43,987 nt of DNA. Origin: Ktedonobacteraceae bacterium. GTDB lineage: Bacteria; Chloroflexota; Ktedonobacteria; Ktedonobacterales; Ktedonobacteraceae. The notes beneath the pieces were generated by a model. The model ran no database searches, was not told where the DNA came from, and saw only the letters and a program-made list of their open reading frames with translations. A program made the position numbers and the translations under genes. Location: NCBI GenBank assembly GCA_019240835.1, contig JAFAXQ010000254.1, positions 1 through 43,987 of the forward strand, written 5' to 3'. Positions 1-8,711 of this stretch are shown piece after piece; position 1 is the stretch's first letter, and each line of letters opens with the position of its first letter.

Positions 1-2219
1 GGCAGGTTGAGCGCGATATCGGCAGAGATAACGCCGACGAGCGTCACCCCTGGCAGGTCAAGCCCCTTGGCGATCATCTGGGTCCCCACGAGAATGTCGG
101 CCTCACGGTTGGCGAACCTGTCCAGCAAGTCCTCATGGGCACGCAGGTTGCGTGCGGTGTCTTTATCCCAGCGCAGTAGGCGTGCCGAGGGGAAGGCACT
201 TCGTAGCGTTGACTCAACCTTCTCTGTGCCAACGCCAAAGTAACGGATACCCGAACTGTTACAATTGGGACAGAATTGAATGATCTGCTTGCGACTACCG
301 CAGTAGTGACAGAGCAGCATACGCTCCGTCGCGTGATAGGTCAACGGAATATCGCAGCGATCACACATAGCCACGAAGCCGCAGTCGCGACACAGAATAC
401 AACTGGCTGCACCACGTCTGTTTAAGAAGAGAATAGCCTGTTGTCCCAGCTTCAGCACGTGCTCCAGTTCCTCATGCAAGCGGCGACTGATGATGCTGGT
501 GTTGCCCGAGTGCAGTTCGTTGCGCAGGTCGATTACTTCTACAGGAGGTAGTATCGCTCCAATGCGCTCAGGCAATTGGACCAGCCTGTAGGCACCCTGC
601 TCAGCGCTATAGAATGTCCCCACTGCTGGAGTAGCACTGCCAAGCACAACGGGGATGTGCAGGATATAGCCGAGCATGATAGCAACGTCGCGTGCATGGT
701 ATGTTGGCCTGCGTTCACTCTGCTTATAGGCTGGCTCGTGCTCCTCGTCAACAATAATGATACCCAAGTCCGGCACCGGAGAGAAGAGGGCCGAGCGCGA
801 GCCAATAATCACATCTACCTGTCCGGCACGGATGCGCCGCCATTCGTCGTAGCGTTCTCCTGCACTCAACCTACCGTGGATAATGGCCACCCGGCCGGGG
901 AAGCGTCCCGCGACGCGCTGTACTGCCTGAGTGGTGAGCGCGATTTCGGGTACGAGTAAGATACCGCGCTTACCGTGTGCAATCACCGCCGCTAACGCCT
1001 GGAGGTACACCTCGGTCTTGCCACTACCCGTTACACCATGTAAGAGCAACGGCCTGATATGATATTGCTGCAGGGCATCTTCGCCCACGATCTGTTCCAA
1101 CGCCTGCTGTTGATCGGGCGTCAACGAGAGCGGTGTGCTGGCGGGAATGGTACGTCTTAGCAACGGGTCGCGCCGTATCTCAACTTCTTCAATAGCGATG
1201 ATGTGCTCGCGCACCAACTGCTGCAACTGCGCTCTAGTTAACGCACATGCCTTGCAGAGCATACCCTGTGTCCAATAGCGACGAGATACTGCCCCGATCT
1301 GGCTCTCACTCTGTTCTAAGAGATGTACGGCGGCAAGCTGATGCTGTGCTATGAGCGCTTCTTTATCCTGCAGGGGCAAGGTGGCGACCACAGTAGGAAG
1401 CGCCCAGGGGTCGGGCAGAGCGCTTTTTCGCTGCTGTGCGCTTTTCTTGAGAGAGGGGCGACGACGCACATTGTCGGCGGCCATCGGCACTGAGTGGATA
1501 GCCTGTATCCGAGCCTCCATTCGTTGTCGCCAGTTCTCCAGGGACTCGCCCTGTGCAATAAGGTGTACAATGAGCTTGCGCTGTACTCTGGCTTTCGGAC
1601 GTTGCAACTGCGGCTCGCGCTCGACAAGGCCGCTCGCCAGCGCCTCCTTGAGCACTTCTTTGGCACGCTTCGGCCCCAACATCGCCTTGAGACGTTCAAC
1701 GTCAAGCTCTCCCTCGCAGAGCAGCAGACCCACCAGCGCCCGTAGTTGCAAAGAGGAGGCCGCACGTGCTTCAGGGCTGTCCGCGTACTCATCCTTCGCC
1801 AGGTGTAAGACTACTTGAGAGCGCTGCATCAGACCAGGAGGGAGCATCATCAGCGCGACATGAGCTAACGGTGTGACATAATATTCGGCTATCCACTTGG
1901 CTAGCGCTATCTGATGCCCCAACAGAGCAGGTTCAGCATCAAGAATAGCATGCAGCGGACGCAACACCTCTTCGCCCGTAGGGGCCCGATTCATCGTGCC
2001 CTGATTTATCGTGCCCTCACCATTCGTCCCCTGCTCACGATTCATATCCTCGTCCGGCTGAATGCCCCATACGATGCCCTCAACGAGTCGCTCGCCATAA
2101 GGCACTGCCACCAACTGCCCCACACGCACGTCGGCCTGAAGTTCGCTGGGAACGAGATACGTGAGCAAGGGATGCTCACTCTGCCAACTTCCCGCAGAGG
2201 TCAGCACATCGACGCGCAT
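1..2219 (-). CDS. priA: Primosomal protein N' (replication restart helicase PriA), 3' end beyond the window
   Basis: PriA is a superfamily 2 DNA helicase that reloads the replisome at stalled forks. The reading frame starts at ATG 2219 and stays open to base 1, giving about 739 codons; the C-terminus is missing. An N-terminal 3'-DNA-binding-type domain is followed by a long winged-helix/linker region. Walker A (GVTGSGKTEVY) lies near residue 394 and the DEEH box follows within VDEEHEPAYKQ. A zinc-binding cysteine cluster (CILCRDCGF, CDRC, CHYC, CPNC) precedes the helicase motif GTQMIAKGLDLPGV near the left edge. It starts only 4 bp after the mutL stop, with GAGAGG inside the mutL end as a likely ribosome site, so the two are probably cotranscribed. 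Oddity: residues about 60-82 are encoded by a 15-bp-periodic repeat also found elsewhere in the window. The identification is confident. Confidence 0.96.
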   Translation of the reverse strand, partial: MRVDVLTSAGSWQSEHPLLTYLVPSELQADVRVGQLVAVPYGERLVEGIVWGIQPDEDMNREQGTNGEGTINQGTMNRAPTGEEVLRPLHAILDAEPALLGHQIALAKWIAEYYVTPLAHVALMMLPPGLMQRSQVVLHLAKDEYADSPEARAASSLQLRALVGLLLCEGELDVERLKAMLGPKRAKEVLKEALASGLVEREPQLQRPKARVQRKLIVHLIAQGESLENWRQRMEARIQAIHSVPMAADNVRRRPSLKKSAQQRKSALPDPWALPTVVATLPLQDKEALIAQHQLAAVHLLEQSESQIGAVSRRYWTQGMLCKACALTRAQLQQLVREHIIAIEEVEIRRDPLLRRTIPASTPLSLTPDQQQALEQIVGEDALQQYHIRPLLLHGVTGSGKTEVYLQALAAVIAHGKRGILLVPEIALTTQAVQRVAGRFPGRVAIIHGRLSAGERYDEWRRIRAGQVDVIIGSRSALFSPVPDLGIIIVDEEHEPAYKQSERRPTYHARDVAIMLGYILHIPVVLGSATPAVGTFYSAEQGAYRLVQLPERIGAILPPVEVIDLRNELHSGNTSIISRRLHEELEHVLKLGQQAILFLNRRGAASCILCRDCGFVAMCDRCDIPLTYHATERMLLCHYCGSRKQIIQFCPNCNSSGIRYFGVGTEKVESTLRSAFPSARLLRWDKDTARNLRAHEDLLDRFANREADILVGTQMIAKGLDLPGVTLVGVISADIALNL
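1977..2042. repeat. 15-bp-periodic interspersed repeat, copy A, in frame inside priA
   Basis: On the plus strand the tract begins GTAGGGGCCCGATTCATC and continues in 15-bp steps: GTGCCCTGATTTATC, GTGCCCTCACCATTC, GTCCCC. On the priA strand each unit is five codons, giving TNGEG, TINQG and TMNRA. The period is a multiple of three, so priA stays open. Related tracts lie at 12869-12928 and 34596-34620 in the same orientation. The first 20 bp form an imperfect palindrome (GGGC-C-CGAT/ATCG-T-GCCC). Confidence 0.8.
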
Positions 2220-2223
2220 GGCG

Positions 2224-4320
2224 TTATCGCCTCTCAAACTCGTGTGCCAGGGTAGAGAGGCTAAAGTGTATCATGGTTGGGCGACCGTGGCAACAACTAA
2301 AGGGTGCCTGCGTCTGCTCCAATTGCTCAAGCATCTCGCGCATCTCACTCGTCGTCAAGAAGTAGTTGGCCTTGATGGCCGCTTTACAGGCCACATTTGC
2401 CAGCGCTCGCTCCTCCCAGGTCTCTGTGTGTCCCAGATTTTCAGGCGAAGTCAGGTCGAGCAAGAGTTCATGGACGGAACGCGCATTGACCTGCTTCGCC
2501 AGCACGCTCGGTACCGCCTTTACAAGCAGTGTATGATGATCTCCCTCCTCCAGCGTGAAGCCAATATGTTCCAACTGCTGCCGATGCTCTTCGAGCGCCT
2601 CTAGTTCCTGCGGCGCAAGTTCGAGCACAATGGGTGTGAGCAGCAGTTGTGAAAAAGCCTGACGCGTCCTCAACGCTGCTACCATGCGCTCTAACAGAAT
2701 ACGCTCATGAGCGGCGTGCTGGTCGATCAAATACATACCATCTTCGCCCTCTGTCACGATGTAGCTCTGACCAAGCTGCCCCACTACACGCAAGCGAGGC
2801 AGGCGTCCGTGTTGCTTATCTTGTGAGGCGTGTAACGTAGCCTGCAGAATGGGTTGGCTCTCTACAGAGGGTGCAGAGGCATCTACTTGTACAGTTTTGT
2901 TCGCCTTGTGCTGCCTAGTTGCTAGTTGTTGGACATCTGTAGGCTGTGCCTCTACCCGCTGAGAGTTTACGGAAGACGCCTCTATTGGGGTATCGGTGAG
3001 TTGCTGTGAATCTACTAGCGGTGCTTCTACTTGACCGTGAGAGGCTCGTGCAGAGGGAGTTTCTACGCTACGTCTCGCGTCTGAGCGAGGAATATGGCTC
3101 TGCCAGAGGCGCGACACTAGCGGCGGGTTGCTGTCTGACTCCTCCTCCAGTGCGGTGAGCCAGGGATTGTCTGCTGGCAAGAGAGGTCCTTCCTCGCTAT
3201 CAATCGATGCTATAAACTCTGCCTCGGTGCTCTCTTGCTCTTCGCTGGGAACGGATGTCGTGATATGTGGGCGCGGGTGCTCTTTAGAAGAGCGTCTAGA
3301 CTGCCATTGCGGCATCTCCGGCTGTTGCAGCAGTGCGTGGCGTACAGCACGCACAACAACTGCAAAGACGCGGCGCTCCTTCAGGAAGCGAATCTCTGTT
3401 TTGGCCGGATGTACGTTCACATCAAGGAGCGCAGGATCGAGTTGAATATTAACGACGGCTATAGGGTGGCGTCCTGTGAGCAAGAGTGAGTGATACGCCT
3501 CCTCCACAGCGGCGGTGAGCACACGGCTGTGTACCCAGCGGCGATTGACGAAGAACGAGATGTGCTGGCGCGTGCTTTTGTAACAGGTAGGACGGCTCAC
3601 GTAGCCACTGACCCTGGGATACTGCGCATCATCGGAATGCTCCACGTCGCTGACAGCTATCATCTGTTCTGCTATCTGTAAGCCATAAATTTCGAGCAGC
3701 ACGCCAGAGAGTTGTCCATCGCCCGTTGTGGCTAAAAGCTGCCGTCCCTCGCTAAACACGCTGAAGCGAATTTCGGGGTAGGCCAGCGCATACTGTTCAA
3801 GCAGGTGGTGACAATGGCTGATCTCGGTATTGCGCCCCTTGAGAAATTTGAGCCGAGCAGGAACCGCGCTAAATAGATTGCGTACCGTCACCATCGTTCC
3901 CTCCGGTGAAGCGGCTGTTGTAACCTCCGAAAGCTGCCCATTGGCCGCGCTGATCTGTGCTCCCTGTGCCGCTGTGCGTGGGCGACTGAGCAGTGTCACT
4001 TCCGCCACCGCGGCAATACTAGCCAAAGCCTCGCCGCGAAAGCCAAGTGTGCGAATACGCTCCAGATCATCAATCTGCGTTACCTTGCTGGTAGCATGAC
4101 GCGCCAAGGCCAGGGTTAATTCATCGGCAGGAATGCCACAACCAGTATCGGTGACGCGAATAAGCTGCAGTCCTCCATTCATCAAATCAACGCGAATCTG
4201 AGTTGCTCCTGCATCAATACTATTCTCAATCAATTCTTTGACCACAGAGGCGGGTCGCTCGACAACCTCCCCAGCAGCGATTTTAGCGGCCACATCAGGC
4301 GCGAGTTGACATATGGGCAT
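2224..4320 (-). CDS. mutL: DNA mismatch repair protein MutL, endonuclease-type
   Basis: MutL couples mismatch recognition by MutS to strand incision. The chosen start is ATG 4320 (MPICQLAPDV), preceded by AGAGGTCACCT; this gives 698 residues. The GHKL ATPase motifs are ELIENSIDAGA, DTGCGIP and TLGFRGEALASI, followed by the transducer region with NLFSAVPARLKFLK. The C-terminal domain has DQHAAHERILLE, matching the DQHA-x2-E-x4-E metal-binding motif of nicking MutL proteins, plus ACKAAIKAN and a variant CCHGRP motif. So it should be an endonuclease, as expected in lineages without MutH. The linker (roughly residues 345-500) is long and contains degenerate short repeats of the type VEAPLVDSQQL. 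An in-frame extension upstream of 4320 lacks conservation and a ribosome site. priA follows 4 bp downstream. No mutS is in the window. Confidence 0.97.
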   Translation of the reverse strand: MPICQLAPDVAAKIAAGEVVERPASVVKELIENSIDAGATQIRVDLMNGGLQLIRVTDTGCGIPADELTLALARHATSKVTQIDDLERIRTLGFRGEALASIAAVAEVTLLSRPRTAAQGAQISAANGQLSEVTTAASPEGTMVTVRNLFSAVPARLKFLKGRNTEISHCHHLLEQYALAYPEIRFSVFSEGRQLLATTGDGQLSGVLLEIYGLQIAEQMIAVSDVEHSDDAQYPRVSGYVSRPTCYKSTRQHISFFVNRRWVHSRVLTAAVEEAYHSLLLTGRHPIAVVNIQLDPALLDVNVHPAKTEIRFLKERRVFAVVVRAVRHALLQQPEMPQWQSRRSSKEHPRPHITTSVPSEEQESTEAEFIASIDSEEGPLLPADNPWLTALEEESDSNPPLVSRLWQSHIPRSDARRSVETPSARASHGQVEAPLVDSQQLTDTPIEASSVNSQRVEAQPTDVQQLATRQHKANKTVQVDASAPSVESQPILQATLHASQDKQHGRLPRLRVVGQLGQSYIVTEGEDGMYLIDQHAAHERILLERMVAALRTRQAFSQLLLTPIVLELAPQELEALEEHRQQLEHIGFTLEEGDHHTLLVKAVPSVLAKQVNARSVHELLLDLTSPENLGHTETWEERALANVACKAAIKANYFLTTSEMREMLEQLEQTQAPFSCCHGRPTMIHFSLSTLAHEFERR

Positions 4321-4777
4321 AGGTGACCTCTCTGAGTAGCACTGGTTATCTTCTATAAAATAAGAACGAGTGTTCGGGTGGTATTCTAACACACCCTGTA
4401 CCTACAGCACAAGCAACAGCCCGTAAAGACTCTTCACGAAGCAGCTACTAGACTCTACAGGCACTTTGACACTACATCTGACACTAAACTGCTAAGGTTG
4501 CTGCCCATACAGACTAACCAGTGTTGCTCCACGATTGAAACAACAGCCCCACTATAGATCAATGTGAACATTCAGCAGCATCAGCATAGCCTATTTGTGC
4601 GTGCCTTGTACTTCATCTGGACAAGAATACCCCTTCGCACGCTCAAACGCCTCTGCTAAAGAAGACAGAAAAGCCTCCCGAAGCGAGATGGCTCGAAGAC
4701 ACGAAGAACAAAAGTCCACCTTCTCGCGTTTTGGCGAGAAGGTGTCTTCTATACTTTTCTCTTGTGTCTCTCGCTCG
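4321..4777. other. Intergenic stretch without a supported gene
   Basis: Between the mutL start and the GlsB-type gene. Short overlapping ORFs on both strands (about 4591-4804) mirror each other and show no family resemblance or ribosome site, so they are not called. The only clear structure is the hairpin at 4717-4744. The part next to 4320 must hold the mutL promoter, but no convincing -35/-10 pair is visible. Confidence 0.5.
4717..4744 (-). terminator. Intrinsic terminator after the GlsB-type gene
   Basis: Perfect 11-bp inverted repeat CACCTTCTCGC / GCGAGAAGGTG around a 6-nt loop (GTTTTG). Read on the minus strand it is followed by GGACTTTTGTTC, a short T tract. It lies 33 bp beyond the stop of the gene ending at 4778. 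Confidence 0.7.
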
Positions 4778-5068
4778 TTACCGAGCACGACCAACCGCTC
4801 GTAAGATGGCGATCAGGATACAGGCCCCAACAATGGCAACAATAATACTGCCGATCAGACCAAAATTGGCATCGGGAATGAGCAAGTTGGTAAGTAAGCC
4901 ACCAATGAAAGCTCCAATCAGACCCACAATGATGTCACCAACCACCCCATATCCACCAGCACCCATAAGACGACTGGCCACGAAGCCAGCGACCAAGCCG
5001 ATAATCAGCCAGATAATCAGCCCAGTGGGGCTAAAAGCAGCCCCAAGAACCAAAGAAGTGAATACCAC
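4778..5068 (-). CDS. GlsB/YeaQ/YmgE family stress-response membrane protein
   Basis: Small integral membrane protein of the transglycosylase-associated (GlsB/YeaQ/YmgE) family. The typical pattern is visible: a hydrophobic segment IIWLIIGLVAGFVASRLMG, a glycine-rich turn, then GDIIVGLIGAFIGGLL and a third segment GSIIVAIVGACILIAIL. The start chosen is GTG 5068, preceded by GGAGAAGAAAGG at good spacing, giving 96 residues, close to the usual size. The frame is open to another GTG at 5146, which would add a charged 26-residue extension, but the ribosome site there is poor. The family is associated with general stress responses; the molecular role is not known. It is a monocistronic gene with its own terminator. 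Confidence 0.85.
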   Translation of the reverse strand: MVFTSLVLGAAFSPTGLIIWLIIGLVAGFVASRLMGAGGYGVVGDIIVGLIGAFIGGLLTNLLIPDANFGLIGSIIVAIVGACILIAILRAVGRAR

Positions 5069-5175
5069 GCCTTTCTTCTCCTTCTCTCGCTGTTGCGAGG
5101 AAAACTTAGCAAAGATACTTTTCTTATCCCAGGCAGAGACTACCACCTAGCATGATGTGCATCTGCCATCTCATG

Positions 5176-5181
5176 TATAAT
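5176..5181 (+). promoter_or_regulatory. Possible -10 element for the dipeptidase gene
   Basis: A perfect TATAAT hexamer, about 120 bp upstream of the start at 5299, on the same strand. No good -35 hexamer is placed 16-18 bp upstream, so this is a weak call. Confidence 0.35.
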
Positions 5182-5298
5182 ACGGTTGAGGCGAGACATG
5201 GGATACAGAAAATACTAAGGGCGAAAAAATCCCTAGACAAGTGCCCCCTCTTCTGCTACCATGGCGTAATTCCCACTACTAGTCGAAAGGTATATATA

Positions 5299-6669
5299 AT
5301 GACACAATTAGAAACGTACATTAAAGACAATGAGAACTACTTTGTTGAGGATCTAAAGGGCTGGCTGCGTATTCCTAGCATTAGTACATTGCCAGAGTAT
5401 GCCAATGATGTGCATCGCGCCGCTGAATATGCCGCTGTGCAATTGAGGCATATCGGGCTTGAGCACGTTGAAGTGATCCAGACACAGGGATATCCTCTCG
5501 TGTATGCTGATTGGCTCAGAGCTAGTGGCAAGCCTATCGTGTTGATTTACGGGCACTATGATGTACAGCCCGTGGATCCGCTGGAGCTATGGGAGACGCC
5601 ACCGTTCGAACCGACGGTGCGCGAGGATAATCACATGTATGCCCGTGGCGCTGCCGACGACAAAGGGCAGATGATGCTGGTACTGAAAGCGCTTGAGGCA
5701 CTGATGACTGTCAATGGCACGCTACCAGTGAACGTGCGCGTGCTGAGTGAGGGCGAAGAAGAGGCTGGTGGCACGTCGATTGCACATTACGTCAAGACCT
5801 ACCCGCAACGCTTGCACTGCGATGCCGTTTTCATCTGCGACACCGAAATGCCCTCGCAGGATGTTCCTGCCCTTATCTGCGGTCTGCGCGGTATCATCTA
5901 TACAGAAGTTGAGGTCCAGGGTGCCAAGCGAGACTTGCACTCCGGTACGTATGGCGGCGTTGCCCCTAATCCCCTGCACGCGCTTGCCATCATCATTAGC
6001 CGCCTCAAAAATGCCGATGGTCACATTCACATCCCTGGCCTGTATGACAAGCTGCGCGAACCTTCGGAGGCGGAGAAGAAATTGTGGCGGGAAGACCCGT
6101 TGCACATGAATGAGGCGCTCATGCAAGAGATGGGCGTTTCACAACTCTCCGGCGAGCTGGAATACCCACCGCTCCAACGCATCTACGCACGTCCCACACT
6201 AGAGGTACACGGCATCGCAGGCGGCTTTGTCGGCGAGGGAGCCAAGACCGTTATACCGGCCGTTGCCAGGGCAAAGATCAGCCTGCGCCTCCCCCCCAAC
6301 TTGAAGTCGGACGAAGTGTTCACCCTGTTCGAGCGTGCCGCCAAAGAGGCCGCTCCTCCAGACGCACAGGTAACGGTGCGCAATATTCACGGTGGTGAAG
6401 GCGTGCTGACTTCGCCTGACTCAGCTCCCATGAAAGCGGCTGCTGAGGCGCTCAAAGAGACCTACGGTAAGCAGCCTGTCTTGTTGGGTTGTGGTGGCTC
6501 CATTCCCATCGCGGCCCTCTTCAATGAAGTATTGGGAGTGCCCATCGTGATGATGGGCTTCGGACTAGCTAGCGACAGTCCACACGCACCGAACGAAAAC
6601 TATTCCCTTGACCAGTTCTTCAAGGGTATTCGTACAGTTGCCAGCTTTCTACAAAAAATGGGGGTCTGA
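5299..6669 (+). CDS. M20 family metallo-dipeptidase
   Basis: Cytosolic di-zinc peptidase of the M20 family, of the CNDP/PepV-like dipeptidase type, which cleaves dipeptides or short peptides. The start ATG 5299 has GAAAGG 8 bp upstream; an in-frame extension back to 5152 is unlikely. The 456-residue protein has the ordered metal and catalytic motifs: YGHYDVQPVDP (His ligand and Asp), ARGAADDKGQ (bridging Asp), SEGEEEAGG (catalytic Glu and ligand Glu), CDTEM (Asp ligand) and SPHAPNENY (last His ligand). The dimerisation/lid domain begins near RDLHSGTYGGVAPNP. It stands alone, convergent with the DUF4097 gene and sharing a terminator with it. The exact substrate cannot be told from sequence. 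Confidence 0.93.
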   Translation: MTQLETYIKDNENYFVEDLKGWLRIPSISTLPEYANDVHRAAEYAAVQLRHIGLEHVEVIQTQGYPLVYADWLRASGKPIVLIYGHYDVQPVDPLELWETPPFEPTVREDNHMYARGAADDKGQMMLVLKALEALMTVNGTLPVNVRVLSEGEEEAGGTSIAHYVKTYPQRLHCDAVFICDTEMPSQDVPALICGLRGIIYTEVEVQGAKRDLHSGTYGGVAPNPLHALAIIISRLKNADGHIHIPGLYDKLREPSEAEKKLWREDPLHMNEALMQEMGVSQLSGELEYPPLQRIYARPTLEVHGIAGGFVGEGAKTVIPAVARAKISLRLPPNLKSDEVFTLFERAAKEAAPPDAQVTVRNIHGGEGVLTSPDSAPMKAAAEALKETYGKQPVLLGCGGSIPIAALFNEVLGVPIVMMGFGLASDSPHAPNENYSLDQFFKGIRTVASFLQKMGV

Positions 6670-6675
6670 TAAAGC

Positions 6676-6731
6676 ACAACATGAGTAGAAACTGTTCTTG
6701 GCTTAGCAGGAACAATTTCTGCTCATGTTGT
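6676..6731. terminator. Shared bidirectional terminator between convergent genes
   Basis: A long inverted repeat, 22-bp arms 6676-6697 and 6710-6731 (ACAACATGAG... / ...CTCATGTTGT) with one G-T wobble, one C-A mismatch and an approximately 12-nt loop. It fills the whole gap between the dipeptidase stop (6669) and the stop of the DUF4097 gene (6732), so it can end transcripts from both sides. Confidence 0.75.
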
Positions 6732-7778
6732 TCAAACCGCCTTCTTGTGGATGTCGATGGAGCCGCTGCCCGTTTTAAGCGTGAGTTGCGCACGCGGATT
6801 GTTACCGACATCGTTGTTGCCAAACTCATTATGTAGTGAACCTGAATCTGTAGCTGTTTCCAGATGAAAGGCACTGTCTTGTGGTAGAGTAACGTCGATG
6901 GAGCCGCTGCTCGTCTCGAAATCATATGTACCATTGGAATCAAGCGTCCCATCGAACTGGATAGAGCCACTACTAACGTTCAGCTTCGATGGTCCTTGCA
7001 AGCTTGCATTTCTCATCTCAATGTCGCCACTATTAGTTGATAGGTCAACGATACCATTAATATTCTCTGTGCTAATACGACCACTGTCAGTATGTAACGT
7101 AATCTGCCCAGCTACATGGTGTGCCTGAATGTCACCGCTCCCCGCCGCTGCATTTATTTGTCCATTGATGTCCTTGATATCGACGGAGCCTGATCCATCA
7201 TTCAACTGGACGTTCGTTTTCTGTGGAACAGAAATGTCAAGATTCGCTTCGCCTGTCTCTGAGAGCGGAGAAACCGATGTTGCTGGCACTGTAATAGTGA
7301 TGGTATCGCCATACTGTGCAGGCATCACTTGTATATCTTTCGTATTGCCGCCAAATCCAAAATGTCTTATAGACCAATTAACGGTCACGTGACTAGCATC
7401 TTCGCCTCGATGAATATGTACTCTTCCACTGGGGTCAGTAATAACCAACGTAGGGACTCCGAAAGCCGAGAAGGATTTCGTTGTAGAAGCTGAAAGGTGG
7501 GAAGGGATGGCGGCAAAAAGAGCATGGCTCATGTACCACAAAGCGAGTAGTGCTATTACAATGACGGCAATGACCGCGAGTAGAGAACGACGGCGTGGCT
7601 GCAGAGGCGGCTGCTGGGGACGCAGCTTTTCTCCGCCCATCTGCCACTGTTGCCTCTCACGCGGATCGCTATTTATCGTACGTGGGTTGGGATATTGTTG
7701 CTCTTGGCCTGCAAATGCTGATTCTTGATTGCTCATAAGCTGACTCTTTTCCTTCTGCTTGGTCTCTGTGATAAACAA
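6732..7778 (-). CDS. DUF4097 (adhesin-like beta-repeat) membrane-anchored protein
   Basis: Single-pass membrane protein with an extracytoplasmic DUF4097-type domain, a family of stacked beta-strand repeats also called putative adhesins. About 60 polar residues precede a TM helix (SLLAVIAVIVIALLALWYM, roughly residues 65-84). The rest alternates short repeats such as GSGSVDI, GSGDIQAH, DSGRISTEN, NSGDIEMRN and SSGSIDVTL, typical of the family. The start is decided by the ribosome site: TTG 7778 has GAGGAGGG with 6-nt spacing, whereas the internal ATG 7736 (MSNQES) has only a distant AAGGA. In Firmicutes, related domains sit in envelope-stress systems next to PspC proteins, but none is next door here. 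The role is unknown; a structural or sensing role at the cell surface is inference. Confidence 0.88.
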   Translation of the reverse strand: MFITETKQKEKSQLMSNQESAFAGQEQQYPNPRTINSDPRERQQWQMGGEKLRPQQPPLQPRRRSLLAVIAVIVIALLALWYMSHALFAAIPSHLSASTTKSFSAFGVPTLVITDPSGRVHIHRGEDASHVTVNWSIRHFGFGGNTKDIQVMPAQYGDTITITVPATSVSPLSETGEANLDISVPQKTNVQLNDGSGSVDIKDINGQINAAAGSGDIQAHHVAGQITLHTDSGRISTENINGIVDLSTNSGDIEMRNASLQGPSKLNVSSGSIQFDGTLDSNGTYDFETSSGSIDVTLPQDSAFHLETATDSGSLHNEFGNNDVGNNPRAQLTLKTGSGSIDIHKKAV

Positions 7779-7820
7779 AGCTGTCCCTCCTCTTATACGT
7801 TTCTTCTTGGGGTTTGTTGC

Positions 7821-8024
7821 TTAATAGCGTGAAAAGATACACAAATCTGAACGTCGTTGTTGATGATACTGACCATAGACCAGTTCAAACAAAGGAGATG
7901 CCACCAACAAGGCAGCCAGTCCACAGCCAACTCCTTTGCCAAGCGTGGCTATCAGCACGACCAAGGCCGCGATTCCCAGCAGCTTTCTTTTTGCAGATGA
8001 GTTTTCGTAACTACAGCAAGTCAC
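7821..8024 (-). CDS. Small hypothetical membrane protein
   Basis: A 67-residue ORF with one or two hydrophobic stretches (LLGIAALVVLIATLGKGVGCGLAALLVASPLFELVY, split here only by glycines) between a Lys/Arg-rich front and a polar tail. The start GTG 8024 has AAGGA with 7-nt spacing; a GTG two codons earlier is too close to that site. It lies 42 bp upstream of the DUF4097 gene on the same strand and may be cotranscribed with it. I recognise no family. It could be a fortuitous ORF, but orientation, ribosome site and a plausible membrane profile favour a real gene. Confidence 0.5.
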   Translation of the reverse strand: MTCCSYENSSAKRKLLGIAALVVLIATLGKGVGCGLAALLVASPLFELVYGQYHQQRRSDLCIFSRY

Positions 8025-8213
8025 AAACACATCCTTGACGGTCCTTTGGTTGCTGCACAGTATGTGTCAATGGGAGTCCCCTTCCCCAAAGAGGATATCA
8101 CAAATGCTATATGCCGAGAACAGAGAGGCTTTGAGACTGATTTGGCTCAGGAGCAAACGAAGGGGACGACTGATGAGCAAACTGCCGAACCTCGCATAAT
8201 CCGATAAGGGGTA

Positions 8214-8690
8214 TTATGAGCGCCTTCGCCGACTAACAACCAGCGCAAAAGGCCAACGCCACAGCAGTAACAGAATCGTGTTGCTGATCAGCGTGATGAG
8301 ACTGAAGCTGACAATGCCGCGCCAGTTGATGGAGTGATTGGTCAGGTAGTCTACGAAGAAGATGCGCAGGGCCATCGCCAGCGGCCAGGCGCTCAGCCAG
8401 GAGAGGACGGTACGTAGTGCCATTTTGCGCGGCTGCAGCTCCAGTCCACGGTTGAAAGCCCCCACGAAGGGCGAGACAAGAAACCAAGCAGCAGCGAATG
8501 GAACAGCCGTGGTAATTGTTGCCAGTAGTGCGTCCAGTCCCACCTGCTCACCATGACTGCGCCGCCCGATAGCGGCAAAGATGAGAAATATCAGAGCATC
8601 GCCTACGATAAGCGCAAATATACGCTGCCCATCCGTCATGCGTTTTGGTCGCACTGGGGTTGTCTTGGAGATCTGCTGTTTGCTGGCCAC
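8214..8690 (-). CDS. DUF3054 family membrane protein
   Basis: A 158-residue protein with four predicted TM helices: IFALIVGDALIFLIFAAIG, TITTAVPFAAAWFLVSPFV, TVLSWLSAWPLAMALRIFF and FSLITLISNTILLLLWRWP. The motif GDALIFLIFAAIGRRSHGE near the N-terminus and the WPLAMALR segment are characteristic of DUF3054. The C-terminus is strongly basic. It begins 21 bp after the CcmD-like gene, so the two look like an operon. The function of the family is not established. The family assignment rests on recognised sequence pattern, not a search. Confidence 0.85.
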   Translation of the reverse strand: MASKQQISKTTPVRPKRMTDGQRIFALIVGDALIFLIFAAIGRRSHGEQVGLDALLATITTAVPFAAAWFLVSPFVGAFNRGLELQPRKMALRTVLSWLSAWPLAMALRIFFVDYLTNHSINWRGIVSFSLITLISNTILLLLWRWPFALVVSRRRRS

Positions 8691-8711
8691 GTTACATACC
8701 TCTTTTTTTAT

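Noticed and set aside
1351-1818. Open frames on both strands within priA (for example 1351-1818 plus, 1349-1792 minus)
   Set aside because: priA is confirmed by motifs on both sides in one continuous frame; these are alternative-frame shadows.
4591-4804. Mirrored short ORFs on both strands between mutL and the GlsB-type gene
   Set aside because: They overlap the terminator hairpin, have no ribosome sites and show no family similarity.
8104-8199. 31-codon plus-strand ORF MLYAENREAL...
   Set aside because: No ribosome site, no similarity, and it is in the gap between two minus-strand genes; too short to support.
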